Of a DNA stretch of 64,000 nt, positions 25,930 through 34,324 are shown piece by piece. A program made the position numbers and the translations under genes. Positions within the stretch are counted from its first letter, which is position 1; each line of letters opens with the position of its first letter. The stretch spans positions 2,418,001 through 2,482,000 of the forward strand of contig CP146203.1 in assembly GCA_039995105.1 (NCBI GenBank), read 5' to 3'. The notes under the pieces were generated by a model. It was not told where the DNA came from and ran no database searches. It saw only the letters and a program-made list of their open reading frames with translations. Source of the DNA: Jonesiaceae bacterium BS-20. Its GTDB lineage: Bacteria; Actinomycetota; Actinomycetes; Actinomycetales; Cellulomonadaceae.

Positions 25930-26316
25930 TTACCCACCGTTGGCCAATGCAACGAGCTCAGGAGATAACTCCAGCGCGCCACCTTGATCGGGACCAATGA
26001 GGCCTTGAGCCTTCATCTCCATCAGCCTGGCTAAACCTTCCTCGGTTAGTCCTCCGGGAAGATTACCGTCCGCGTCCCGAAAGACAATGAGTGCGTCAGG
26101 TGGCAGGTCGTCGGTGGGATAGAACTGGCCGTCCCCAGTCTCGATCGAATCTGTGACATCGAGGATCACGTAGGACTGATCATCGGCGATAAACGGTTTG
26201 GAAGTGGCAGCAGTAGATGTCCCATTATCTGCGGTGGCAACCGGAGCGATCGCAACCGAAGCCATCATCAAACATACCGTTGCAGATATGAACCAACCGG
26301 ACTTAGAACTTTGCAT
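25930..26316 (-). CDS. Small secreted protein, unknown
   Basis: A protein of 128 residues from ATG 26316, which has GGGGAG seven bases upstream. It has a clear Sec signal peptide (hydrophobic core about 8-26, cleavage near ATADNG). The mature part is acidic with a predicted SHOCT-like C-terminal helix: GLTEEGLARLMEMKAQGLI followed by LSPELVALANGG. No enzymatic motif is seen. The function is unknown. Confidence 0.55.
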   Translation of the reverse strand: MQSSKSGWFISATVCLMMASVAIAPVATADNGTSTAATSKPFIADDQSYVILDVTDSIETGDGQFYPTDDLPPDALIVFRDADGNLPGGLTEEGLARLMEMKAQGLIGPDQGGALELSPELVALANGG

Positions 26317-26382
26317 TCTTGCTCCCCAATGAGCGTGCACGAGTGCCCCTAATGTACCAATTGAAACCTGGGTTTGATAGGG

Positions 26383-26946
26383 CTAGGCAAACCCTCGTTC
26401 ATCAATTGGCGTGTTCCGATACACTCGCCAGGCTTTCAGCAGCTCATCGCGTGAACCCTCTGGGAAATCCCGGTGCCAAGCACGCGTGAAGCGATTGTAC
26501 TCAAACTGGTTATCGATGCTCTTACTGGCCTGATCCCGCGTTGCATGAAAATGGTCAACGGCATCTTGCATGGTCTTGGTGCCGTCGGATTGAGCGAAAA
26601 ACTCGCGCATCGCGGCGTCGAAGTGGAAACCTGGACCGATTTGTTCAAGCATCCAAGCACGCACAATCTGACTGGATCGCTGGCCGGCTGGAATGCGTGT
26701 TGAGGGCAGGAGAGGCCCGGATAGCTGTTGGCTTCCGGTCCTTCGCACTGGCGTTGGCTCTACAAACGTTCTCCCAGCGAGGGCCGCACCGATCCGGTCT
26801 GTCAGAAGAGCTTTGCTCCCAGAAGCCCGAATATTGTTCTGACGCGCAAAGAGTTCCAGTTCATCTTTCAGCCAATACCATCGCAAGAATGTTTGTTCAG
26901 GGAGCTCAGTGCTGAGAGTGGGGCGATTTTCTGGAGCAGAGGTCAC
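26383..26946 (-). CDS. SAP-domain protein with DUF6434
   Basis: A 187-residue protein with an N-terminal SAP-like motif (about 20-55: LKDELELFARQNNIRASGSK then ALLTDRI), a short linker with basic residues, and a C-terminal region (about 75-185) resembling DUF6434 (FHFDAAMREFF and FEYNRFTRAWHRD). SAP motifs usually bind DNA or RNA; DUF6434 has no known function. GTG 26946 lies six bases after TAAAGT and overlaps the stop of the decayed acetyltransferase by four bases. It is probably cytoplasmic. Confidence 0.7.
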   Translation of the reverse strand: MTSAPENRPTLSTELPEQTFLRWYWLKDELELFARQNNIRASGSKALLTDRIGAALAGRTFVEPTPVRRTGSQQLSGPLLPSTRIPAGQRSSQIVRAWMLEQIGPGFHFDAAMREFFAQSDGTKTMQDAVDHFHATRDQASKSIDNQFEYNRFTRAWHRDFPEGSRDELLKAWRVYRNTPIDERGFA

Positions 26947-27116
26947 GCGTCTACTTTAGCCGAGCAAAAACCCGATGGGCATTCTTTCTGTGAAGAGGTA
27001 ACTAAGGAGTGTTTTGCTGCTTCTGCTGCGTACCCACGACCGGCACAGCGTGGATCAAAGATCCACCTAATCTCCGTCTGGCGGGCAGCTGGGCTTTCTA
27101 GCGTCGCAACGACTAC
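26943..27116 (-). pseudogene. GNAT acetyltransferase remnant
   Basis: In the minus-strand frame ending at 26943 the reading contains TLESPAARQTEIRWIFDPRC followed by AGRGYAAEAAKHSL. This is the acetyl-CoA binding core (motif A, with R-G-x-G/A-like RGY) of GNAT enzymes such as RimJ/RimL types. The N-terminal half and the C-terminal strand-helix are missing: upstream the frame enters the end of the next gene, and downstream it ends after about 25 unrelated residues. It looks like a truncated gene. Confidence 0.5.
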
Positions 27117-27772
27117 AACGAGAATCCCAGATAGAAATTCTGCATCTGCTGTGCTGGCCCAATCGCGAACAGCCGCACAGTTCCGTTGGTCCACACCACA
27201 ATCCCAGCGGGGTCAAATACTTGCCCGGCGCTAAACGCTTCCGCTTCCGTGGCGGTAGCTTCGTAGCGGGTGAACGATCCGACCTGCCGGTCGCCAACCA
27301 TGACCTCGCCGGTTTCTACTACCTTGGCGGACTCAATCGGCATGACGTTCCCGGCCGCTTGGGCCTGCTGGGCCGTTGCATACTGCAATGCGGTGACCAA
27401 TATGAAAGCCTGCCGCCCGTCAATGGTTGCCTCATACGCACCGCCTGCGGCATCGAGAACTTCTGCTTCCGAGATCTTCATGCTTGCGGCGCCCTGCGCT
27501 GCGGTGGGCTGGTTGTAGGCCCATAGGACAAACGCACCTGAGGCATCGGGAAGCGCGGCACCCAGCGCGCTCGGATTGTCCCGGGCGATCGGCTCGCGGT
27601 CCGGCGTTGGCGCCACGGCGGTGACCGTAACCGTGGGGCCGGCCGTGGGGACCCCCAAGGCCACCCCGAGGCGGTTTCCGGCAAACACCGCGAGCGCGGC
27701 AACCCCCACAACACCAAGAAGTATTGCGCTAATTCGCAGCGTTAACTTGCGCGGTGCAATGGTGGCGGACAT
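27113..27772 (-). CDS. Membrane-anchored secreted protein, unknown
   Basis: A 219-residue protein with an N-terminal signal anchor (about 13-38), a Pro/Thr-rich linker, and an extracytoplasmic domain with strands such as QAFILVTALQYATAQQAQ and DRQVGSFTRYEATATEAEAF. It resembles actinobacterial DUF-type membrane-anchored proteins, but no family is certain. Its ATG overlaps the stop of the upstream small membrane gene (TGATG at 27770-27774), so the two are probably translationally coupled. Confidence 0.6.
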   Translation of the reverse strand: MSATIAPRKLTLRISAILLGVVGVAALAVFAGNRLGVALGVPTAGPTVTVTAVAPTPDREPIARDNPSALGAALPDASGAFVLWAYNQPTAAQGAASMKISEAEVLDAAGGAYEATIDGRQAFILVTALQYATAQQAQAAGNVMPIESAKVVETGEVMVGDRQVGSFTRYEATATEAEAFSAGQVFDPAGIVVWTNGTVRLFAIGPAQQMQNFYLGFSL

Positions 27773-27990
27773 CAGCCGAGTTGGAATGCTGAAACAGAAG
27801 TTGTTGCTAGCCCTGCTGGGTCTGCGTCAGCCTCGCCAAACATCAGTCCCCACACACCCTGGCCAATAAAGTACAGTCCCACTAGTCCGGCTCCCACCCA
27901 CAGGAAGATGCGCCCCTTGGGCAAGCCTTGGGGCTGGTCATCCGCGTTATCCTGCTCTGGGGTTTGCGGGTTTTTGTCTAGTTCGCTCAC
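27772..27990 (-). CDS. Small single-helix membrane protein
   Basis: About 72 residues from GTG 27990, which has GGAG six bases upstream; the longer frame to 28020 lacks a ribosome binding site. It has an acidic N-terminus, one membrane helix (about 26-46) with GLYFIGQGVWGLMFG, and a short tail. It is coupled to the following secreted-protein gene through TGATG. The function is unknown; the pair may form a small membrane complex. Confidence 0.55.
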   Translation of the reverse strand: MSELDKNPQTPEQDNADDQPQGLPKGRIFLWVGAGLVGLYFIGQGVWGLMFGEADADPAGLATTSVSAFQLG

Positions 27991-28099
27991 GTCTACTCCA
28001 AAACTTAAGAAGTTGTACACCTAGTTACAACTCTACGCGCGCTGGGCAGTCCGCGGAGCCAACTCGTGCAATGTCTGACGGCGGTAGTAGGTTAGGCGC

Positions 28100-29476
28100 A
28101 TGGCTGTTAGCACAAAGAATACAAAGACCCGTCCCGGCTACCGTTGCACCGAGTGCGGTTGGACCACGCCCAAGTGGGTGGGGCGGTGCGGTGAGTGCCA
28201 AACTTGGGGCAGCGTCACTGATGCCGATGCCGCAGCGGCAGGTCCTAAAACTACAGCTAGCACTCCAATTAAGTCGCTTGCAAAGCCTATTGGCGAGGTT
28301 GATATTGAGTCCGCGCGGGCCGTCCCAACCGGAAATCCCGAGTTTGACCGGGTACTTGGAGGCGGGTTAGTTCCCGGCGCTGTGATTCTGTTGGCGGGTG
28401 AGCCCGGTGTGGGTAAATCGACGCTGCTCTTGGATGTCGCCGCCACCACCGCCCAGGCAGGGAAGCGCGTGTTGTACCTAACCGGTGAGGAATCGGCTAG
28501 CCAGGTACGGTTGCGGGCCGAGCGGATTGGGGCGGTCAATGACAACCTATTCTTGGGCGCTGAAACCGACCTTGGTTTGGTGCTCGGGCAAATCGAAGCG
28601 ATTAAGCCGGACCTGCTCATTGTGGACTCCGTCCAGACGATTGCCTCAACCGAGGTCGACGGTAGCCCGGGTGGTGTGGGACAGGTTAAGGAAGTCACCG
28701 GCGCGTTGATCGCCCAAGCCAAGGGGCATAACCTGCCAATCATCTTGGTCGGTCACGTCACCAAGGACGGCTCGGTTGCGGGGCCGCGCACCCTTGAGCA
28801 CTTGGTCGATGTGGTCTGCCAGTTTGAGGGTGACCGCCACTCGCGGCTGCGAACAGTGCGTGCCGTCAAGAACCGCTACGGCGCAACCGATGAGGTAGGC
28901 TGCTTCGAATTAACCGACACCGGGATTGTTGGGCTTGCCGACCCAAGCGGACTGTTCTTATCCCACATCAACATGCTGGTCCCCGGGACCTGCGTGACGG
29001 TCACCGTTGAGGGCCGGCGCCCTATGGCCCTAGAAGTGCAGTCACTCGTTGTCCCCACCACGCTTGCGAACCCTCGCCGCACAACCGCCGGGATCGACTC
29101 TTCCCGCTTGGCCATGATCCTCGCGGTCGCCCACCGACACCTAGGCGCCCGGCTCATGGACGCGGACGTATATGTGTCAACCATTGGCGGGGCCCGCATT
29201 ACCGAGCCATCCGTTGACCTGGCGATCATGCTCGCAGTTATTAGTGCGCTCGAAGACAAGGCACTGCCCGTGGGGACCATAGCTCTGGGTGAGGTTGGGC
29301 TAGCCGGAGAGCTACGAGCCGTGACGTCATTGTCCCAGCGCTTAGCGGAAGCCGCCCGGTTGGGATTCACCCGCGCAGTTGTCCCCGCCAATGCAACCGT
29401 TAAGGCTCCCGAGGGAATAAAACTCTTGCCGGCCATGACTATCCTCGAAGCGGTTCAAAAGGTCCACCAAGTCTAG
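28100..29476 (+). CDS. radA: DNA repair protein RadA
   Basis: A 458-residue RecA-like DnaB-type branch-migration factor. It has an N-terminal four-cysteine zinc finger (Cys16, 19, 30, 33), a Walker A GEPGVGKST at about residue 101, the RadA-specific KNRYG motif near residue 257 (usually KNRFG) and a C-terminal Lon-like domain (VYVSTIGGARI, then LGEVGLAGELR). It acts in recombination-intermediate processing. TAGGTT six bases before ATG suggests leaderless expression. It is followed by disA, with 87 bases between, as in many actinobacteria and firmicutes. Confidence 0.95.
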   Translation: MAVSTKNTKTRPGYRCTECGWTTPKWVGRCGECQTWGSVTDADAAAAGPKTTASTPIKSLAKPIGEVDIESARAVPTGNPEFDRVLGGGLVPGAVILLAGEPGVGKSTLLLDVAATTAQAGKRVLYLTGEESASQVRLRAERIGAVNDNLFLGAETDLGLVLGQIEAIKPDLLIVDSVQTIASTEVDGSPGGVGQVKEVTGALIAQAKGHNLPIILVGHVTKDGSVAGPRTLEHLVDVVCQFEGDRHSRLRTVRAVKNRYGATDEVGCFELTDTGIVGLADPSGLFLSHINMLVPGTCVTVTVEGRRPMALEVQSLVVPTTLANPRRTTAGIDSSRLAMILAVAHRHLGARLMDADVYVSTIGGARITEPSVDLAIMLAVISALEDKALPVGTIALGEVGLAGELRAVTSLSQRLAEAARLGFTRAVVPANATVKAPEGIKLLPAMTILEAVQKVHQV

Positions 29477-29563
29477 GCAGAAATATCCAAATTTGGTAAA
29501 GGTAAGGTAACGAACAGGCCAAAATGGTAATGCTCACCGAGTTTTCCACGTATTATCTGAGAT

Positions 29564-30646
29564 GTGCTGAACTCACCATTGAATGATGACCTGCTCAGAG
29601 AGACCCTCGCCGCAGTTGCCCCCGGAACAGAGCTGCGTGACGGCCTGGAACGAATCTTGCGTGGCCGCACCGGCGCGCTCATTGTCTTAGGCCATGACCC
29701 CGTAGTAGAAGCTATTTCCAGCGGCGGGTTCATCTTGGACGTTGCATTTTCTTCAACACGTCTGCGTGAACTTTCCAAGATGGATGGCGCAGTGGTTGTC
29801 GACGGTGTGGGTGGGCATATCAAGCGAGCAGCCGTGCAACTTCTTCCCGACTCTTCGATTGAGACGTCCGAGTCCGGGACCCGGCACCGCACCGCCGAGC
29901 GGGTGGCTAAGCAGACCGGAATGCCCGTCATTTCGGTGAGCCAGTCAATGCACATCATTGCGCTGTATGTTGGGCACAAGCGTTACGTCCTGGAAAACCC
30001 CGACACCATTTTGGGCCGCGCCAACCAGGCAATCGCCACACTCGAACGCTACAAGGCACGCCTTGATGAGGTCAGTGGCACGCTTTCCGCCCTCGAAATC
30101 GAAGACCTTGTTACCGTGCGTGATGTCTGCACCGTGGTTCAGCGCCTTGAAATGGTGGGCCGTATTTCAGACGAGGTTGCCACCTACGTGCTGGAACTCG
30201 GAGCCGAAGGTCGCTTGCTCGCGCTTCAGCATGATGAGCTCATTGGCGCTATTGGCTCCGACCGCGAGCTAGTCCTGCGCGACTATGTAGACACCGGCCG
30301 CAAGAGCCAGACCGTCGATGAGACCCTAACTGCGTTGTCCGAGCTTGACTCGACCGAGTTGCTTGACCTCTCCCTCATTGGACGGGTCCTAGGCTTACCC
30401 GGTGGTGGTGACGCACTTGAAGCCGCCGTTGCCCCACACGGTTACCGCCTCATGGCCCGTATTCCGCGTCTTCCAGGCACAATTGTGGACCGTTTAGTCA
30501 CTCACTTTGGCGGATTGCAGCGGTTGTTGGCCGCCACGATTGAGGAACTCATGGCCGTTGATGGCGTTGGGGAACAGCGTGCGCGTGCGGTGCGTGAGGG
30601 ACTCTCCCGCATTGCAGAATCCAGCATCTTAGAACGCTACGTATAA
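29564..30646 (+). CDS. disA: DNA integrity scanning diadenylate cyclase DisA
   Basis: A 360-residue protein making cyclic di-AMP from two ATP. The N-terminal DAC domain has the DGA motif (about 74-76) and the [10 protein letters not shown] motif (from about 105), both needed for catalysis. A helical linker and a C-terminal helix-hairpin-helix DNA-binding domain ([15 protein letters not shown]) follow. It scans DNA and lowers c-di-AMP output at branched structures; RadA is a known functional partner in other bacteria. GTG 29564 follows TATTAT by seven bases, indicating a leaderless message. Confidence 0.95.
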   Translation: MLNSPLNDDLLRETLAAVAPGTELRDGLERILRGRTGALIVLGHDPVVEAISSGGFILDVAFSSTRLRELSKMDGAVVVDGVGGHIKRAAVQLLPDSSIETSESGTRHRTAERVAKQTGMPVISVSQSMHIIALYVGHKRYVLENPDTILGRANQAIATLERYKARLDEVSGTLSALEIEDLVTVRDVCTVVQRLEMVGRISDEVATYVLELGAEGRLLALQHDELIGAIGSDRELVLRDYVDTGRKSQTVDETLTALSELDSTELLDLSLIGRVLGLPGGGDALEAAVAPHGYRLMARIPRLPGTIVDRLVTHFGGLQRLLAATIEELMAVDGVGEQRARAVREGLSRIAESSILERYV

Positions 30647-30770
30647 CCACGTAAGCACGTCCATTTTGCAGGCCCGCCCTCGAATCCATCGCCTCAGGCA
30701 AACACGAACCCTACATATAGCAGCCCCGGCTGGCTCAGTGCAGCACACCCCTATTCGAGATTGGCGTATT

Positions 30771-30831
30771 GCGGACGAGATTGGTGTTTTTTATCGCCAC
30801 TCTCGTCGACTATTCACCAATGTCGGTGGGG
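30771..30831. repeat. Intergenic palindromic repeat B, copy 2
   Basis: This copy shares GCGGACGAGATTGGT at its left end and TTCACCAATGTCGGTGGGG at its right end with the copy at 8863-8922. Additional partial arms lie at 30756-30765 (CGAGATTGGC) and 30867-30878 (CACCAATGTCGG), so the 264-base gap after disA may hold nested copies. No gene is seen in the gap. Confidence 0.6.
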
Positions 30832-30910
30832 TCGCACGAGCAACAATGCCGGCCGAGGGCGGGAAACACCAATGTCGGCAGTGTTTGGGAGCGAGAAGTT
30901 TAAGTAGGGG

Positions 30911-31660
30911 TCAGTCCACTACGTTGAAGACGTATGGCTCAGACTCGGTCTTGCCCAACGTCACCACCGCACGGTACGTTCCGGGCTTGGCCTTGGCTAA
31001 GTCAGGGGTGCAGGACTTCTCAGAACGGCGCATGTCCCAATCCATCTGCGCGGTGTCCTGCACGCCATTGGCCAGAACAAGTACCCGAGCCCCGGTCTCA
31101 TCGCAGTCCGCCGATGACCAGATCCTGTCTTCTCCCGAGAAAACGGTCACGGGACGGTTCCCCGGGCCCGCATCAATTGTGCAGGGTTCCTGGCCGGAGT
31201 ACTTTGTGATGACCGAGAACTGGTTTGTCTGGGCACTTGAGAACTGCGTGGAAGGCGCAGTCACCGTCATCTCAAGTTTCGTAACGTCGCACTCTTGGGG
31301 ACCGGATGCATCCACGGCCGGTTCAGTTTCCGTGCCGCCCTGATCCGTGTCCTTATCCGTTTCCTTCTCGGTCTCTTTGCTGTCCTTTTCAGTTCCGGTC
31401 GCAGCTGGGTCGGGAGTCTGCTTTGCCTGCTCAGATCCGGTGGACTTAGGTTTCTCTTCCCCACTGGAAAGCGCCTTGGCCAGGGCCTTGACACCGATGA
31501 CCACGAGGGTGATGAACGCGATCAGGATCAAGAGCGCAACGATGCGCCGGATCCAATATGTGCGCTGAGAAACTACCGGTCGTTGGTTCGGCCTAACTAC
31601 TTCATCCCACTCGTGGTGGTTATCAGGTCCAGAATCTGAGTTACGGTCTTTGGACTCCAT
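30911..31660 (-). CDS. Membrane-anchored protein with charged linker
   Basis: About 249 residues from ATG 31660 (the frame is open to 31765). A cytoplasmic N-terminus of about 40 residues is followed by a membrane helix (about 38-60), a low-complexity linker rich in Lys, Glu, Asp and Thr (KETEKETDKDTDQGG), and an extracytoplasmic domain with three or more Cys and beta-strand character (GTYRAVVTLGKTESEPYVF). The C-terminal half resembles DUF4232/DUF4307-like extracellular domains, but the match is not firm. It is divergent from mutY. Confidence 0.6.
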   Translation of the reverse strand: MESKDRNSDSGPDNHHEWDEVVRPNQRPVVSQRTYWIRRIVALLILIAFITLVVIGVKALAKALSSGEEKPKSTGSEQAKQTPDPAATGTEKDSKETEKETDKDTDQGGTETEPAVDASGPQECDVTKLEMTVTAPSTQFSSAQTNQFSVITKYSGQEPCTIDAGPGNRPVTVFSGEDRIWSSADCDETGARVLVLANGVQDTAQMDWDMRRSEKSCTPDLAKAKPGTYRAVVTLGKTESEPYVFNVVD

Positions 31661-31738
31661 GCCATACCGTAAACATGGATCAGGTCCATACCTCGGGTGG
31701 CGCGCCGGTTTACCCAAGGAATCAGACAGAATAAGGAA

Positions 31739-32644
31739 GTGCCAGAAACTTTGTCCTACGTCCAAGATCCCGCCGTTATAACCACCGCCATTGGGAACTG
31801 GTACCTGGAAAACGCCCGGGACCTACCGTGGCGCGATCCTGCGCTGTCTGCTTGGGACATCTTGCTTTCGGAGATCATGGCCCAACAAACCCAGGTCGCA
31901 AGGGTCGTTCCCATTTGGCAACGTTGGCGCCAGTTGTGGCCAACCCCAGCGGACTTGGCTGACGCCCCAACCAGTTTGGTGCTGACCGAGTGGTCTAATC
32001 TGGGCTATCCGCGCAGAGCCCTCCGGCTCCAAGAATGCGCCCGCATTGTTGCCACGCAATATGACGGTCAAGTACCCCGTACCTATGCGGAGTTGATAGC
32101 GCTACCCGGCATTGGTGAGTACACCGCCGGCGCTGTTCTGGCCTTTGCCTACGGCCAGCGTGCCCTTGTCTTAGACACAAATGTCCGGCGCGTGATTACC
32201 AGGGTGTTCCAAGGTCAACAGTTCCCAAAGCCGTCACTAACCGTTGCAGAAAAGCAATTTGCCACCACACTCATACCGGTGGATGACGCGGGAGGTTCCC
32301 TATGGGCCAAGTCCTCCATGGAACTAGGGGCAACCCTGTGCACCGCACGGTCCACCCAATGCGAGATCTGCCCGGTCGTTGACCTATGCAAATGGCGGGC
32401 GGATGGATACCCTGCCGATGAGTACGCAACCCAACGCAAGACTCAAAAATTCGCCGGAACCGACCGGCAGGTGCGCGGACTCATCATGGCCCAAATCCGT
32501 TCTGCAACCGAACCAGTCCTCCAGCACCACCTCGACTTGGTCTGGCCACTGCCCGAGCAGTTGGGCCGGTGTATCGACTCGCTGTTAACCGACGGGCTCA
32601 TTGAGATAGATGGGGAACGGTTCACGTTCCCTACCGGCAACTAA
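31739..32644 (+). CDS. mutY: A/G-specific adenine glycosylase MutY
   Basis: A HhH-GPD superfamily DNA glycosylase of about 301 residues that removes adenine opposite 8-oxoguanine. Visible are the catalytic Glu in SEIMAQQTQV, the hairpin LPGIGEYTAGAV, the catalytic Asp in LDTNVRRV, and the Fe-S cluster cysteines in the C-x6-C-x2-C-x5-C pattern (LCTARSTQCEICPVVDLC). The NUDIX-like C-terminal domain of long MutY proteins is missing, as in many actinobacteria. GTG 31739 is preferred over GTG 31697 because CAGAAT lies six bases before it. Confidence 0.9.
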   Translation: MPETLSYVQDPAVITTAIGNWYLENARDLPWRDPALSAWDILLSEIMAQQTQVARVVPIWQRWRQLWPTPADLADAPTSLVLTEWSNLGYPRRALRLQECARIVATQYDGQVPRTYAELIALPGIGEYTAGAVLAFAYGQRALVLDTNVRRVITRVFQGQQFPKPSLTVAEKQFATTLIPVDDAGGSLWAKSSMELGATLCTARSTQCEICPVVDLCKWRADGYPADEYATQRKTQKFAGTDRQVRGLIMAQIRSATEPVLQHHLDLVWPLPEQLGRCIDSLLTDGLIEIDGERFTFPTGN

Positions 32645-32703
32645 CCAACTCAGCGCGGACAAAGAACCCAAGTAGGCATCGGGAAAATGCCCAAACCAGC
32701 GAG

Positions 32704-33222
32704 CTACAAGTCCAGCAGCATCCGGGTATTTCCAAGGGTATTGGGCTTTACGCGGGCTAGGTCCAAGAACTCCGCAACACCGTCATCGTGAGAGCGCAGC
32801 AGCTCGGCGTACACATCTACTCCAACGGGAGTTCCCTCGATGGCCCTAAACCCATGACGGGTGAAAAAGTCTGTTTCAAAGGTCAAGCAAAACACGTGCT
32901 TGAGTTCGAAGTCCTTTGCCCGGCGCACGAGCTCCTGAACCAAGGCACCTCCGATACCACGGGATACCTGCGAACGATCAACCGCAAGCGTGCGGATCTC
33001 CGCTAGGTCCTCCCACATCACGTGCAGGGCGCCGCAGCCCAGTAGTTTATCTGGGTCGGTGGGGTCGTATGCCACCACAAACTCTTGGACGCCCTCGTAG
33101 TAGGAGACCATTTCTTTTGCAATGAGAATGCGCTCATCCGCATACGGCTGAACCAGGGTGCGAATTTGGCGCACATCCTTGGGCTTAGCGGGGCGCAGGG
33201 CAAATGTTTGTTGAGCAGTCAC
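32704..33222 (-). CDS. ArgA-like N-acetylglutamate synthase (GNAT)
   Basis: A 172-residue GNAT protein of the short actinobacterial amino-acid N-acetyltransferase type (as in mycobacterial ArgA). It has motif A QVSRGIGGALVQELVRRA and the C-terminal tail TLGNTRMLLDL that marks the family. It probably acetylates glutamate (or glutamine) for arginine synthesis. It carries no kinase-like regulatory domain, unlike enterobacterial ArgA. GTG 33222 is seven bases after TAGATT, so it is probably leaderless. It is a single gene without other arginine genes nearby. Confidence 0.82.
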   Translation of the reverse strand: MTAQQTFALRPAKPKDVRQIRTLVQPYADERILIAKEMVSYYEGVQEFVVAYDPTDPDKLLGCGALHVMWEDLAEIRTLAVDRSQVSRGIGGALVQELVRRAKDFELKHVFCLTFETDFFTRHGFRAIEGTPVGVDVYAELLRSHDDGVAEFLDLARVKPNTLGNTRMLLDL

Positions 33223-33275
33223 GCAATCAAATCTACGCGCTTGGCTACCATCTGGCCTAGTGGGCCAGCATGTGG

Positions 33276-34229
33276 CTAGTCCTCTTCAAGTAAAAAGTTC
33301 GTTGCTGTGACCTCATCGATTATGAGGTCGGTGACAACCCCCGCTGCAAGCGCCGCACGCAACGGGCGGATCTTGTTGTCCCCGGCCACCGCGCACACCC
33401 GGCGTGGTATCTCTCGCAGCTGCGTTGGGGTTGGGCCCGAGGCCCTGGCGTTCAGTGGAATATCTGCGAAGGTGCCGTTGGCGCGTAGGAATACGGTGCA
33501 GACGTCACCCACGACCCCCTCTCTGTCCAACATCTTGACCTCTTGGGGAGAGAGATAACCGGCCGAGTACACGTGACTGGGTAAGCCCCCGGTCAGCGCC
33601 CCAACCGAAAATAGGGCAATATCAGTAACCTGCTGCAATTCCAGAACCCTGCGCACCGAACGTTCCCGCCACATTGCGTCCTTTGTTTCCTGGTAATCAA
33701 AGAATGCTGGAACCGGGAAGTGCACGGAATGCGCACCAAAGGCATCGGCAAATGCAGCGATCAGGTCCCCCGCGTAGCTCACCCCACTCGAGCGGGTGTT
33801 GGCCGCCCCGTTGAGCTGCACCACGGAGCTTGCCTGCGTGTGTTTCTTGGTCAAGTGCCGGGCTACCTCGGAGGTGGTGGTGCCCCACGCAACTGCAAGC
33901 ACCATGTCCGACTGGAACCAGTTGGTCACCAGGCGCGCGCACGTTATTGCAACTTGCTCGTGTCTGTCTTCGAGTGAGTGGGAGTTAACGATTGGCACCA
34001 CGAACGCCTCGATGCCGTACCGCTCGCGAAAATGCTGCTGCATTCCGGGCACCTTTGACTGCAGTGGGCGGAGGTTGATTTCCACCAACCCAGACTCGCG
34101 AGCCTCTTTAATCATGCGGGAAACTGTTGACCGCGAAGTACCCAAGTGGCGCGCAATTGTCTCCATCTTGAGGTCCTGCAGGTAATACATTGACGCTGCC
34201 TTGAGAATGTCTTGGTCCCGATCAGTCAT
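33276..34229 (-). CDS. SorC-family sugar-binding transcription regulator
   Basis: A regulator of about 317 residues from ATG 34229; the frame extends to 34268. The N-terminal helix-turn-helix (METIARHLGTSRSTVSRMIK) is followed by a SorC/DeoR-type sugar-binding domain (about 60-315) with VLAVAWGTTTSEVA and VSVGA-like loops that bind phosphosugars. It is divergent from glpD and probably regulates the glycerol genes; effectors such as glycerol 3-phosphate or dihydroxyacetone phosphate are inferred. A perfect palindrome lies directly before its start. Confidence 0.88.
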   Translation of the reverse strand: MTDRDQDILKAASMYYLQDLKMETIARHLGTSRSTVSRMIKEARESGLVEINLRPLQSKVPGMQQHFRERYGIEAFVVPIVNSHSLEDRHEQVAITCARLVTNWFQSDMVLAVAWGTTTSEVARHLTKKHTQASSVVQLNGAANTRSSGVSYAGDLIAAFADAFGAHSVHFPVPAFFDYQETKDAMWRERSVRRVLELQQVTDIALFSVGALTGGLPSHVYSAGYLSPQEVKMLDREGVVGDVCTVFLRANGTFADIPLNARASGPTPTQLREIPRRVCAVAGDNKIRPLRAALAAGVVTDLIIDEVTATNFLLEED

Positions 34230-34240
34230 AGAACCATTTT

Positions 34241-34254
34241 TGCACATATGTGCA
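34241..34254. promoter_or_regulatory. Perfect palindrome, candidate SorC operator
   Basis: TGCACATATGTGCA is a perfect 14-base palindrome 11 bases before the SorC-type start and about 70 bases before the glpD start. It is well placed to control both genes. Confidence 0.55.
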
Positions 34255-34324
34255 CTCGGGTTGCGCAATCGTGCTAGGGATGAAAGTTTGGTATTACTTC
34301 AAGGTCCCAGCCGAAAGGTCCGCC

